Source: Desulfomonile sp963700305 (GTDB taxonomy: Bacteria; Desulfobacterota; Desulfomonilia; Desulfomonilales; Desulfomonilaceae). From it: a stretch of DNA of 64,000 nt. Under the pieces are notes generated by a model, which saw only the letters and a list, made by a program, of their open reading frames with translations, was not told the DNA's origin and searched no databases. This document shows positions 1 to 8,848 of the stretch, in pieces. The DNA is taken from assembly GCA_963700305.1 (NCBI GenBank), contig CAVOXB010000008.1:1-64000 (forward strand). Reading direction: 5' to 3'. Numbering within the stretch: the stretch's first letter is position 1; each line of letters starts with the position of its first letter. A program made the position numbers and the translations under genes.

Positions 1-430
1 CTGGAGTGGTTGATTCCCTCGAGGGAGGGGGGGGCGCCGTTTCGTGTCCGTTGGCGGCCCCCGCAGGAGTGGCTCATCAACGGATCCCTGGATGGTCGAT
101 TGGCGGCGGCACCCTGCTCCACGGTCTTCTCGCGGGGCTCCGAGGGGGGGAAACGGGGCCGAGATGCTTCATGAGCATGTTTCAGTACCGGACTCGTCGA
201 AAACGAAGTGATCGCCGTTGCCGGCCGGTCCGCAATCGACCGGGTCGTCCTGTCCGGCGGATGCTTCCAGAACGTCTATCTTCTGGAACGGACCGTTGCC
301 CGGCTTCGTGAGACGGGCTTCAGGCAATACTGGCACGAGAGGGTCCCGCCGAATAACAGCGCCATCGCGCTGGGTAGTGTACGCGGATATCCGTGTGTCG
401 GAGTCGGTCGTTTTCGCTTCACTAAGGGAG
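1..430 (+). pseudogene. hypF: hypF 3' remnant (carbamoyltransferase HypF, C-terminal end), frameshifted and cut by the window
   Basis: HypF makes the cyanide ligands of [NiFe]-hydrogenase from carbamoyl phosphate. Only the end of its Kae1-like C-terminal domain is visible. The first codons read LEWLI, a typical HypF stretch, and a second frame from about 208 gives DRVVLSGGCFQN, YLLER and RVPPNN..IALG, all hallmarks of the HypF C terminus. These pieces lie in different frames, so at least two indels are present. The frame carrying the last motif runs on past the start of hypC, so the true stop is unclear and I place the end near 430. Gene order hypF-hypC-hypD supports the call. Family assignment is firm; whether the breaks are biological is not known. 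Confidence 0.75.
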
Positions 431-440
431 GGGGTGCACC

Positions 441-678
441 ATGTGTCTGGCCGTACCGGGGAGAATCATCACCATCGACATGGAGGCGGAGCCACGGATG
501 GGAACGGTGACTCGGCGGCGTCCGGAAGCAGGTCTGCCTTGGAATCCTCCCCGAAGCCGAGGTCGGCAACTATGTGGTCGTCCATGTCGGGCCGCCGCTG
601 AGCATCATCGATGAAGAAGAGGCGCTGGCGACGCTGAAGATGTTTGAGGAAATGGAAGAAGACCGGGTGAAGAGATGA
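441..678 (+). pseudogene. hypC: hypC, hydrogenase maturation chaperone, one frameshift
   Basis: HypC is a small chaperone that carries the Fe(CN)2CO unit with HypD and hands it to the hydrogenase large subunit. The start reads MCLAVPGRIITI, with the essential Cys2, and a purine-rich ribosome binding site (AAGGGAGGGGG) lies just upstream. Near 508 the frame is lost; in the shifted frame the protein continues RKQVCLGILPEAEVGNYVVV and then HVGPPLSIIDEEEA to a TGA at 676-678. Rejoined it is about 79 residues, normal for HypC. One missing base in GTGACTCGGCGG would restore it, so this could be a sequencing indel. Confidence 0.8.
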
Positions 679-1185
679 ATCTTCCGACCGACCCACGGCG
701 ATGAGAGGCCGACATGCTCTTCATTGCTCGGTCTGTTTTCCTCGGGTCCTGTTCCGGCCCGGATCAGCTCCTCCGGTTCTCTGGGCGGGCGGAGACTCTC
801 GATCAAGACTGGCGGGAGCGAGGCGCGGGCGCTGGTGGCAGGATGCACGGAAGGCGATGTCACCCCCGGCCGGACCGCTGCAGGAAATACGCGGGGACCG
901 GAGGACGGGCCACGTTGTATGTCTCCGAATATTCGACACCGGAAGCGGCCAGGAATGGAGACGATGAGAAAACGACCATGCAGGAGGGGAACAACGTGTT
1001 TTCTCCCGTCTCCGATCGGACAATCGAAGGTCACCTCATCCACATGTGCACGGGGCCTTGAGCGGGTTCATCTCTTCTTTGCTTCGGGGCAAGCACTGTA
1101 CTGGCCCGCGGTTGACCCCCGAATAGCGGAGCAGACCGCTTCTGCGCTTGTGCAATCGGCCCGCAACGAACCCTGACCTCAGCCC
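679..1185. other. Stretch between hypC and hypD without a recognisable gene
   Basis: About 500 GC-rich bases. Several open frames of 80-150 codons overlap here, but none gives a family motif in either strand and none has a convincing start site. Given the number of breaks in the flanking hyp genes, this could be another broken gene that I cannot reassemble by eye. I checked for a phosphoheptose isomerase, sometimes found between hypC and hypD, and saw no sign of it. Confidence 0.4.
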
Positions 1186-2280
1186 ATGCGCTACGTTGAT
1201 GAATACCGGAGTCAGGCGGCGGCCGCAGCGGTCGCCCGGCAGATTCCGCGATCGTGACCCGCCCCTGGACGATCATGGAAATCTGCGGCGGGCAGACGCA
1301 ACCATGTGAGATCTGGACTGGGCGATCTGCTCCCGCCGGAGATCACCCTCGTCCATGGTCCGGGGTGTCCGGTCTGCGTAACTCCGCTTGAGACGATCGA
1401 CAGGGCAATTGCGATCGCCGGCCAGCCCGGTGTCATCTTCACGTCCTTCGGCGATATGATGCGGGTTCCGGCTCACCGATCTCCTGTCGCTGAAAGCCGG
1501 CAGGGCGACGGTCCGGATGGTCTATCCCCCCCTGGACGCTGTCGAGATCGCGGAGCAGAACCCTGACCGGCGTGTTGTTTTCTTGCCGTTGGGTTCGAGA
1601 CGGACCGCGCCGGCCAACGCGATGGCCGTGTGGGAGGCGCGCCGTCGATCCTGAAAACTTCTCGATTCTGTGTTCCCATGTGCTCGTGCCGCCGGCGATG
1701 GAAGCGATCCTCTCCTCCGCAGAGAATCGGGTCCAAGCATTCCTGGCGGCCGGACATGTGTGCACCGTGATGGGGTACGAGGAATACCTCCCTCTGGCGG
1801 AACGGTACCGTGTGCCGATCGTGGTCACGGGGTTCGAGCCGGTCGACATCCTACGCGGCATCGCGATGGCGGTTGCGCAGCTGAAGAAGGTCGCTCGGAG
1901 GTGGAGAATGCGTATGCCCGCTCCGTCCGGCGGGAGGGGAATGCGACGGCGCGCGCCCTGATGGAGCGGGTATTCACGACAACGGGACCGCGCCTGGAGG
2001 GGGATCGGCATCATTCCCGGGAGCGGGTACAGGCCGCGGCCAATTTGCCGTGCACGACGCAGAACGAGTGTTTCAGGTCGGGCGATATCCGGACGGTGGA
2101 ATCGCCGAATGTACGCGGGGAGCGTGTTCGGGGACTGGAGCGCCCCCCCGAGTGTCCGCCTGCAATCCGCTGCACGCCGGAGACATCCCCTGGGCGGCCG
2201 ATGGTCTCATCGGAGGCGCCTGTGCGGCGTACTATCGTTACCGGCGCGCCTCCGTATCCGACGGACGCACCAGTCATTGA
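1186..2280 (+). pseudogene. hypD: hypD, hydrogenase maturation iron-sulfur protein, multiple frameshifts
   Basis: HypD is the [4Fe-4S] scaffold on which the Fe(CN)2CO cofactor of [NiFe]-hydrogenases is built with HypC. The start reads MRYVDEYRSQ. Family blocks follow in order but in changing frames: TRPWTIMEICGGQT, then LVHGPGCPVCVTPLETIDRA and GVIFTSFGDMMRVP, then SHVLVPPAMEAILSS, AAGHVCTVMGYEEYLPLAER and RVPIVVTGFEPVDILRGI, and finally VSSEGACAAYYRYRR before the stop at 2280. The cysteine motifs GPGCPVC and AGHVC are intact. At least five frame changes occur in about 1.1 kb, far more than elsewhere in the window. Total span matches a HypD of about 365 residues. Identity is firm; the gene as written cannot be translated. 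Confidence 0.85.
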
Positions 2281-2290
2281 AAGGCCAACC

Positions 2291-2530
2291 ATGAACGACC
2301 CGTATGCCTGCCCGATCCCATCACCCTGCTCGTTGACAAGCCGAGCACAGCCTTCACCCGCAACGATCTGCTCCGCCGTGATACGGGCAAAGCAGATCGA
2401 GCGTATCACCCTGCACTATTCACCGCGCTCGACGGAAAACTGAAAGAGCTCAAAGTACCGATCGCACACGAGCGACAGGCCGAGCGCCTCCTTGCCGACG
2501 GCGGAGCGCGTGGACGGATTTATATCCGCA
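2291..2530 (+). pseudogene. Fragment resembling the N terminus of a glutamine synthetase, frameshifted
   Basis: Starting at an ATG at 2291, three frames joined together read LPDPITLLVDKPSTAFTRND, then IERITLHY, then TALDGKLKELKVPIAHERQA and ERLLADG, ending near ERVDG. This matches my memory of the N-terminal beta-grasp region of glutamine synthetases of Desulfobacterota (..ERITFHYTALDGKLKEL..ERVDGSSL..). The conserved catalytic domain that should follow is absent: after about 2530 the sequence turns into an unrelated membrane-protein-like frame. So only about 80 of about 450 residues are present. Truncation is clear if the family call is right; that call rests on recognition only. Confidence 0.5.
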
Positions 2531-2550
2531 CCAAGTCACTCTTCCTCCCG

Positions 2551-2823
2551 ATGGCTATCCACATTGCGAGCAACGGCATCTCTTGGATTCTAACGGGAGT
2601 CGATATACTGGTCACCGGATCAGATGCAAAGCCCACGCTTGCCGACTTTCAGTCCTATTGGTGGGTTGGGCTCATAGCCGTGGTGATTGTAACGCCTTGG
2701 GTGGTGAAATTTGTGAAACGCAATACGCCTTTACGGAGTTGGCGTGTTCCTTACTTGGCTCTACAAGAGACCGCTCAAGAGACAGAAATCCCAGCCGAGA
2801 AATATCTCGCCCACGCTTCGTGA
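2551..2823 (+). CDS. Short membrane protein or membrane-protein tail, unrecognised
   Basis: An open frame of 90 residues containing one clear hydrophobic span (YWWVGLIAVVIVTPWVVKFV, about residues 36-55) and a more polar C-terminal tail (about residues 56-90) with basic residues just after the span, as at a cytoplasmic loop. No family recognised. It begins right where the glutamine-synthetase-like fragment stops and has no good ribosome binding site before the first ATG, so it may be the 3' end of a longer gene joined to that fragment by a deletion or misassembly. Its base composition is closer to the rest of the window than to the GC-rich hyp region. Confidence 0.3.
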   Translation: MAIHIASNGISWILTGVDILVTGSDAKPTLADFQSYWWVGLIAVVIVTPWVVKFVKRNTPLRSWRVPYLALQETAQETEIPAEKYLAHAS

Positions 2824-3033
2824 CAGGACATCTCAGGCCCTCCAGGAGAACTAAGTTATTGACGTGAAGGAACGAATTCAAGATTATAAAATAGTCACAA
2901 TACAGGGGAGTGTGGCTTGGCAGTCCGGAACACCACGATTGACAGTTGTGCTTAGAAGCTGTCATTAGAAAAAGAAAAGGAATTTCTTACTGTTTCCCGG
3001 AGATTTATCCCCAACTATCAGCAAAAACTAGTA

Positions 3034-3039
3034 TATAAT
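3034..3039 (+). promoter_or_regulatory. Possible -10 element ahead of the DUF6125 gene
   Basis: A perfect TATAAT hexamer lies 50 bases upstream of the ATG at 3090, in an AT-rich stretch. No good -35 box is visible at the usual distance, so this is a weak prediction. Confidence 0.3.
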
Positions 3040-3089
3040 AGACCGTTCCGTGTGACTCCGAATTCAAACCTAAGGAAGCTGACAAAAAA

Positions 3090-3586
3090 ATGCTTTTCGA
3101 TGAAATGGAAAAGGAAAATTTGCGGGAGTACCTTAATTTCTTGCTCTGGCACTATCGAGTCGTGGACACGTTTTGGTACATAAATCTGGAAGAGTCCTAT
3201 GATTCGGACACAGCGGATCATTTCAACGAAAAGGTTTGGGAACGAGTTGCCGCTCTAGCCGCAAAAGACATCGTGAAGCGCTTCGACATCAACGAAAAGG
3301 GGCTACAGGGATTCGTCAAGGCCTTGAAATATTTCCCCTGGAGTATACTGGTCGGTTATGAAATCGAAGAAAAACCAAATGAAGTGATCATTACGGTCCC
3401 GGAATGTCCTACCCAAAGAGCGCGCCTTCCGCGGCAGCTGGGAGAATACGCGTGCAAGGAAATGCACAGACGTGAATTCGTCAGTTTCCGCGGCAAGTCG
3501 ATCCGTCGATCAAGGTGGAATGCGAACACGCTCCTCCTGATCCTCATCCCGAAGAAAGGTTTTGCAGATGGCGCTTCACGATCTGA
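3090..3586 (+). pseudogene. DUF6125 family protein, one frameshift near the 3' end
   Basis: A soluble protein of about 165 residues when the frame is repaired. It begins MLFDEMEKENLREYLNFLLW after an AAGGAAG ribosome binding site. The middle has CPTQRARLPRQLGEYACKEM, and after a shift of frame near 3488 it continues VDPSIKVECEHAPPDPHPEE and ends RFCRWRFTI at a TGA at 3584-3586. This pattern (conserved Cys, PPDPHPE, CxWRF) is what I know from DUF6125, a family common in syntrophic and sulfate-reducing Desulfobacterota and distantly like L-2-amino-thiazoline-4-carboxylate hydrolases. Its biochemical role is unknown. Without repair the frame runs to 3617 with an unrelated tail. It lies 28 bases before the DnaB-like gene. 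Confidence 0.65.
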
Positions 3587-3613
3587 ACGCCGGTCTGTTC
3601 CACGGTGTGAAAA

Positions 3614-5141
3614 ATGACTAAAGAAATCGAGGCAACAGTAATAGTAGGTCTTCTAAGCGATCGTTATTTGCTCAACCGCGTAATGTCCGATGGGTTCAGT
3701 CCGGACACTTTTACGCAACCGAATCTCCGCGCTATTTTCAGAACTGCCCATGATATGAGCCAAATCCCAGGGCAGGTAGTGGATTGGATAACTATTGAAA
3801 GCGGCCTCAAAGTCAAGAATTGGTTCACTCCGGAGTTGGGCCAAATCATAGAAAAGCTTAAGAACGACCCACTTCCGGAAGCTGATCAGTTGATGGCCTA
3901 TGTGGACATTCTCAGAGAGCAGGGCCTGCGAGATAGAATGCTGAAACTTTCGCAAGTGATGAGCAATTATGCTCACGGGAAAGGACAGTACCAAAGACCA
4001 GGACTTCATCGATTTCAGTGCGAGAATAATTCAGACGCTTATTGAATTGCAGAAGCAAAAGGTCAAAAAACGGATGTCTCCCCTGAAGGACACCATAAAC
4101 GAAATAAAATTGGTGACTGACCAGAAGGCCTCAGAAGAGAAAAAGCTGCTCGGATTCTCCATTCACCCTCATGACAGGTTGGAGCATGTGCTTTCCGGCA
4201 TACGGAAAGGTTTTTATTACGGAATTGCAGGGCCCCCTAGGAGAGGCAAGACAACCTTCTGCCTGGATATGGCCTCCAGACTGGCTGAGAAAAATAAGTT
4301 CCCGGTGCTGTTTTACACCTGGGAACAAACCCGAAAAACCCTTGCAGCACGACTACTGGGCCGCGAATGCTATATAAATCCAGTGAAGCTTCTGACAGAA
4401 GTGAATCCCGAAGAGGTCCAGCGACACGCTCTGGTGACCAAGGTCATCGAGCGTTCAGCCGCCTACAGCAACCATCTGTTCGTCATTGAGGCCGGCCGAC
4501 AGGACACCATAGAACGGATCAAGGCCCAAGCCTACAATGTTATGCACGAATATCGTACTAATAATGTAGCGATATTTTTTGATTATCTTCAGAAAATCCC
4601 TTTGGGTCGTCAATATGAAGACATCCGAGGCCAAGTCAATGAGGCGTCAGCCCAATTGTCAGACTTGAGCCTTGAGCTTGAATGCCCAGTATTCGCGATT
4701 TCAGCCATGGATAAGGAGGGCTGCAAGCTAGACGAAAAACCTCCTTCGTATGACGAGTTCTCCACGACCCTTTACGCCAGGCCCACAATGCACAACTGTG
4801 TAGGCGGCGGAGATCTGGAATACGATCTGGATGTGGCTATGATATTGTCCAAGGACTGGATAGCCACCAAGAACCTGCATGAACGTTTAAGCATAAAAGA
4901 CAAAGACAAGAAAATGCCTGATCTGCCACAGATCGACATTATCAATCTGCACATCGACAAGAATCGAGATTCCGCGGGGGAAACCGCTCCCACCATTCAG
5001 TACGCGTTTTTCATCAACATAAACAAGTTCGTGGAAGTGGGTTTCAAGACCGAAGAGGAATACAGCAAAGAATTCAAAGGGTTCGCAAAAGCCGAAGACA
5101 TGTTCGGCACGCTTCTGGATACGGGTATTTTCAAACTCTAG
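3614..5141 (+). pseudogene. DnaB-type replicative helicase paralogue, one frameshift
   Basis: DnaB-family hexameric helicases unwind DNA at forks. The first frame (3614-4045) is an alpha-helical DnaB_N domain (VIVGLLSDRYLLNRVMSDGF..FTQPNLRAIF..). The second (from 3969) carries the RecA-like motor: Walker A IAGPPRRGKTTF, Walker B VAIFFDYLQKI, sensor-type VFAISAMDKEG, then GGGDLEYDLDVAMIL and HIDKNRD near the arginine-finger region. Overlap of YAHGK with LTGKDSTKDQ near 3978 shows one indel; repaired length is about 508 residues, close to chromosomal DnaB. The Walker A loop GPPRRGKT differs from the usual GRPSMGKT. It sits with an ATPase gene, not with rplI/rpsR as chromosomal dnaB usually does, so it is more likely an accessory paralogue, of plasmid or phage descent. 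Function beyond helicase is inference. Confidence 0.7.
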
Positions 5142-5155
5142 CCAAGAGATCGCCT

Positions 5156-5875
5156 ATGTATCTTAAATCCATAACTATTAATCGGGACCAGTTTCCAACC
5201 AGGGACGTATTCCCTTTCAATGTGCCTGCGTTTCAACAAACAGGCAAAATCGACCTAGATTCCAACATCATTTTTTTCGTTGGACGCAACGGCACGGGAA
5301 AATCGGCGCTGCTGGACGCCATTGGCCGGATCAGGGGTTTCCTTCCCTGGGGGGGAAGCAAGACGCACCGCGTCCATAATAATCCCTATGAAACAAGGCT
5401 TGCAAACTTCATAACCTTAACGATGCGGCGCAGGCATCCATACGGATTTCATTTTCGAGCTGAGACATTCTTTAATTTCGCATCCTCCCTGGACGACATT
5501 TACTTGGATGACCCTGCGAGGGATCAATACTTCGGCGGCGGTTCATTGAACACGCTTTCCCACGGGGAATCATTTCTGGCTTTTTTCAAAGGCTACAGTT
5601 TTCAACTGGACGGGCTGTATCTTTTGGACGAGCCTGAAGCAGCGTTGTCCCCGCAGAATCAGGCGAAGTTCGTTAATATAATTAGGAAATCCGTACAGAA
5701 CGGCAACAAACAATACATCATCGTCACCCATTCTCCCATTATTCTCGGTTGTCCAGACGTTCAGATTCTGAGTTTCGATGCGCCGGGAATCAAGTCCATC
5801 GAGTATAAACAGACCGATTCATATCGGTTTTACAAAAGATTTCTTGAAGATCCGACAAAATTCTTCTGCTCATGA
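5156..5875 (+). CDS. AAA/ABC-type ATPase (COG3910-like)
   Basis: A 239-residue soluble ATPase of the SMC/ABC-like kind. Walker A is FVGRNGTGKSALL near residues 42-54, the signature LSHGESFLAF near 134, Walker B YLLDEPEAALSP near 155, and the switch histidine IIVTHSPIIL near 188. The C-terminal DPTKFF is typical of the small family of predicted ATPases related to COG3910. It begins 14 bases after the DnaB-like gene, same strand, so it is probably co-transcribed. Such ATPases occur alone or next to nucleases in defence or repair loci; no nuclease partner is seen here. Its substrate is unknown. Confidence 0.7.
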   Translation: MYLKSITINRDQFPTRDVFPFNVPAFQQTGKIDLDSNIIFFVGRNGTGKSALLDAIGRIRGFLPWGGSKTHRVHNNPYETRLANFITLTMRRRHPYGFHFRAETFFNFASSLDDIYLDDPARDQYFGGGSLNTLSHGESFLAFFKGYSFQLDGLYLLDEPEAALSPQNQAKFVNIIRKSVQNGNKQYIIVTHSPIILGCPDVQILSFDAPGIKSIEYKQTDSYRFYKRFLEDPTKFFCS

Positions 5876-5927
5876 ATGCTCCGCGAAACAAATTTTGGCC
5901 CAATTTGACGGAGGGAAGAAAGGATGC

Positions 5928-7100
5928 ATGGTGGTGAGTGAAGGGCGGGCCATGGGATTCCCAAACAAGCCTTTAGAGTTATTGCTGTCACCGGATGCAG
6001 GCGGATTGGACAGTGCAATAATTCTGAACATCTTGGACAGTATGAGCGACTGTCTCCTTGTCTTTGGCGAACACGGTGAAGTCCTGTGCGCCAATAAAAT
6101 TTCAAAGGATATGCTCGGGTACACCTTGGAGGACTTCAAAGAGAACGGCATAGGTAAGCTGTTTTTCCTGGATGAAGACAATTACGATTTTAATCAGGTA
6201 ATCATAGACGCTGTCTGGAAGAAAAGTATTAATGAGTACAGTGAAGTAGATTATCGTCATCCTGACGGATCGGTAAGAAGACTTGCGGTAACGACTTCTT
6301 ACCTCCTGGCTGATACCGAGCATGAAAGTATTTTCGTTGGATTCATCGCTCTCTTCAAAGATATCACTGAGGTATTTGACCTTCGGCGTAAAGAAAAGGA
6401 ACTGATAGACGAAAAAGGTAGGATAGCGAAAGAAAAGATCAACAGCCTTCACAAATTGGCGATGGGCGTGGCTCACGAGATCCGCAACCCGATGGTGACC
6501 ATCGGTGGATTCGCAGCCCGTATCTTGAGGGATCCCAGGAACGCGGAAGACACCCGCAGTTATGCAAAGAGCATATTGGAAGATGCAAGAAAACTGGAAA
6601 AAGTAGTCGATAAGATCCAGCAATACTGTAATTTACCGGAAGTCAGGCTCTCTGACGGTGATCTAGTTAAAATGATTGAACAAACACTTGCTCAAACGAG
6701 AAGCTCCGCAAAAAAATGCGGAGTCGAACTTCGATTTCAAAGTCTTGTATCTTGCCAATATCCTGCTGAATTCGATGCAGATTTACTTAAGATTGCGATA
6801 ATGAATTTACTGGAAAACGCAATTGATTTTTCGCCCGAAGGAGGCACCGTACATGTCCGGCTCGATCATCACGAACAGAGTGTGGTGATTGAAATCAGGG
6901 ATTCTGGGCCGGGAATTTCCGAAAAAGACAGAGAATTCATTTTCGATCCGTTTTTCTCAACTAGAATACATAGATCCGGAATGGGCCTCGCTCTTGTGGA
7001 AAGGATCGTTCACGAGCACATGGGAAGAATAGAAGTGGACTCCACCGAAGGCGAAGGGACCACCTTCCGGGTAGTTCTCCACCAAACAGCAGGCTCATGA
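5928..7100 (+). CDS. PAS-domain sensor histidine kinase, soluble
   Basis: A two-component kinase of about 390 residues. An N-terminal PAS domain (ILDSMSDCLLVFGEHGEVLC, about residues 25-160) is followed by a short coiled linker and the kinase core: H-box VAHEIRNPMVTIGGF with the phospho-accepting His, N-box LLENAIDFSPEGG, G1 IRDSGPGIS, F-box IFDPFFSTR and G2 GMGLAL. No membrane segment is seen, so it should sense a cytoplasmic signal. The frame is open further upstream (to 5778), but that part overlaps the ATPase gene; I chose the ATG at 5928 because GGAGGG and AAAGGA stretches precede it. No response regulator lies nearby, so its partner is encoded elsewhere. Confidence 0.85.
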   Translation: MVVSEGRAMGFPNKPLELLLSPDAGGLDSAIILNILDSMSDCLLVFGEHGEVLCANKISKDMLGYTLEDFKENGIGKLFFLDEDNYDFNQVIIDAVWKKSINEYSEVDYRHPDGSVRRLAVTTSYLLADTEHESIFVGFIALFKDITEVFDLRRKEKELIDEKGRIAKEKINSLHKLAMGVAHEIRNPMVTIGGFAARILRDPRNAEDTRSYAKSILEDARKLEKVVDKIQQYCNLPEVRLSDGDLVKMIEQTLAQTRSSAKKCGVELRFQSLVSCQYPAEFDADLLKIAIMNLLENAIDFSPEGGTVHVRLDHHEQSVVIEIRDSGPGISEKDREFIFDPFFSTRIHRSGMGLALVERIVHEHMGRIEVDSTEGEGTTFRVVLHQTAGS

Positions 7101-7259
7101 AAAAAAGAAAAGTCGAATGTGCGATTGCCGAGATCAATCTAGTTGTGAAGAGCCTCCCCGCTTAAACGAATGATCCCGTTTGCTGCTCCGGAGATTGCTG
7201 GACGGTTCTGACCATCCGTTTGACCGGTGTTCGATGAGTGCGGGCCTCCGTCCCTGAAA

Positions 7260-8499
7260 TCATTCCACTTGTCGGGGCATAGCTTCTGAGAGTCGCTCAA
7301 TCCTGACGCAGTTTCTGCCTGCTTCTTTAGCGGCGTACATTTGCGAATCAGCTGATCTGACCAAGGCATCAATGTCCGAATCAGCGCTGCCAGCGAAAAT
7401 TGCAGCGCCAATACTTATTGTGACGGGGACAGGCCCTTCAGGAGTGTGGACAGGCTCCTGGCAAACTGCGATTCTCACTCGTTCCGCGAAATTGAATGCT
7501 CCAGATTCATCACATCCCGGAAGAGCAATCAGTAATTCTTCTCCTCCATAGCGACCGACAACGTCGTATGGTCGCACAGAATCCGAAATTCGCTTGGTAA
7601 TTTCTTTTCAGTACCTCATCGCCGACCAAATGCCCATGACGGTCATTTATCATTTTGAAATGGTCGACATCCGCCATCAGCACAGCCAAGAAACGTTTTT
7701 CTCGAACGGCGCGTGAGATTTCTTTCCCTAGTGCATCAAAGACAGCAGCCCTGTTGAGCACTCCTGTAAGCCCATCGTGAGTCGCCCTGAAATGTAGTGC
7801 TTCTCGAGTCTGCATCAGATCGGAAATAACTTCCTCCCGTTGCCTTTCCGCTAGTTTGCGTTCGCTGATGTCAGCGACGTTTCCCATATTCGCAGCGAGG
7901 CCGTTGTAGTCCATAACGGAGGCCAGGACTTCAACCCATCTTGTTTCACCCTGTTTGCATACGAACCGAAACTGCGATTGCGAAACCACCGGCTGGCCAT
8001 TGGCCCGCGCAATATCACGATCCTTCACCAAATTCCTGTCTTCGGGATGAACCAGATCCCAAAATGATCTGTGCAGCAACTCTGTTTGTGAATAGCCGGT
8101 TATCTGTTCGAATCTGCCGTTCACATAGACCAAACTCCCATCGAGATGAATGTATATTCCAGTAATAGAATTCTGGGTGAGCAGCCTATAGCGTTCCTCG
8201 CTCTCTTCGAGGTCTTTTTCTACGCTCTGAATCTCCAGCGAAATCCTTGTAATATAGACCCCGTACCCCAGAAAGCAGACGACCCATACTATGTGCAGCA
8301 AGATCTTGTGCGTAGATATATTGATGATCGAAGGTTCAAAGAAAGCCTGTTGTTGAATGAGGTAATAATCGATCCCCCATTCAAGCAGCCAAACCAACAT
8401 ACCAAACACCAGAAGAAATGCGGTAGCGCGATATTCTCGCCGCCGCAACCCTTTTCTGTGCGTACGTTTCTTATCTTCCAGGTCGATATGGCTATCCAT
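7260..8499 (-). pseudogene. Membrane PAS-GGDEF protein, probable diguanylate cyclase, one frameshift
   Basis: Makes cyclic-di-GMP from two GTP. N-terminal two membrane spans (TAFLLVFGMLVWLLEWGIDY and LLHIVWVVCFLGYGVYI) bracket a short periplasmic loop of only about 20 residues. A PAS domain follows (GYSQTELLHRSFWDLVHPED), then the GGDEF domain (DGLTGVLNRAAVF, LMADVDHFKMINDRHGH). The frame breaks near 7606 in an A-rich run; the other frame continues EITKRISDSVRPYDVVGRYG and has the active GGEEL motif with an RPYD inhibitory site five residues before it. Repaired length is about 413 residues. The gene is convergent with the histidine kinase at 5928-7100. Both the active and feedback sites look intact, so it should be functional if the frameshift is an artefact. 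Confidence 0.8.
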
Positions 8500-8848
8500 C
8501 TCGCCTCAGGACATTAATTGTGGAAGGCTGTCTCACGTAGGACGCGTGTTGTCACAGTCTAGCCCAAAACAAAGAATAATGGGAGAAAGAAAGAATAGAT
8601 CTGGTTCAGTCATAGGGGAGACGGGGCGGCGGTCCGGAGAAATGCCGTTCCGAGCCAAGTTAAGCAATCTCAGCCTATGGCCTGGGAGATTGATCCGTCG
8701 CTCCTCGCGACGACAACATGGGTAGTCAGTTTCCTTCATAGTTGCTGAATGTCCACTTGGTCTGAAATGCTCCGCTTAATGTTTTGGCGAGAATTGACGC
8801 CTAACAGCGGCTCGTGTAAAATTAACCACTTTGTTCAGGAGGACACCC
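8500..8848. other. Intergenic region between the GGDEF gene and the tetrapyrrole operon
   Basis: About 350 bases between divergent genes. Short frames exist but none has family motifs or a good start. The promoters of both flanking genes should lie here, though I cannot name clear boxes. The strong AGGAGG at 8837-8842 belongs to the next gene. Confidence 0.4.

Noticed and set aside
679..1185. Overlapping frames of 80-150 codons between hypC and hypD
   Set aside because: Frames disagree with each other, have no start sites and show no known motif; recorded as an unexplained stretch.
8533..8739. 68-codon frame on the minus strand in the gap before sirC
   Set aside because: No ribosome binding site and no similarity that I recognise; likely chance.
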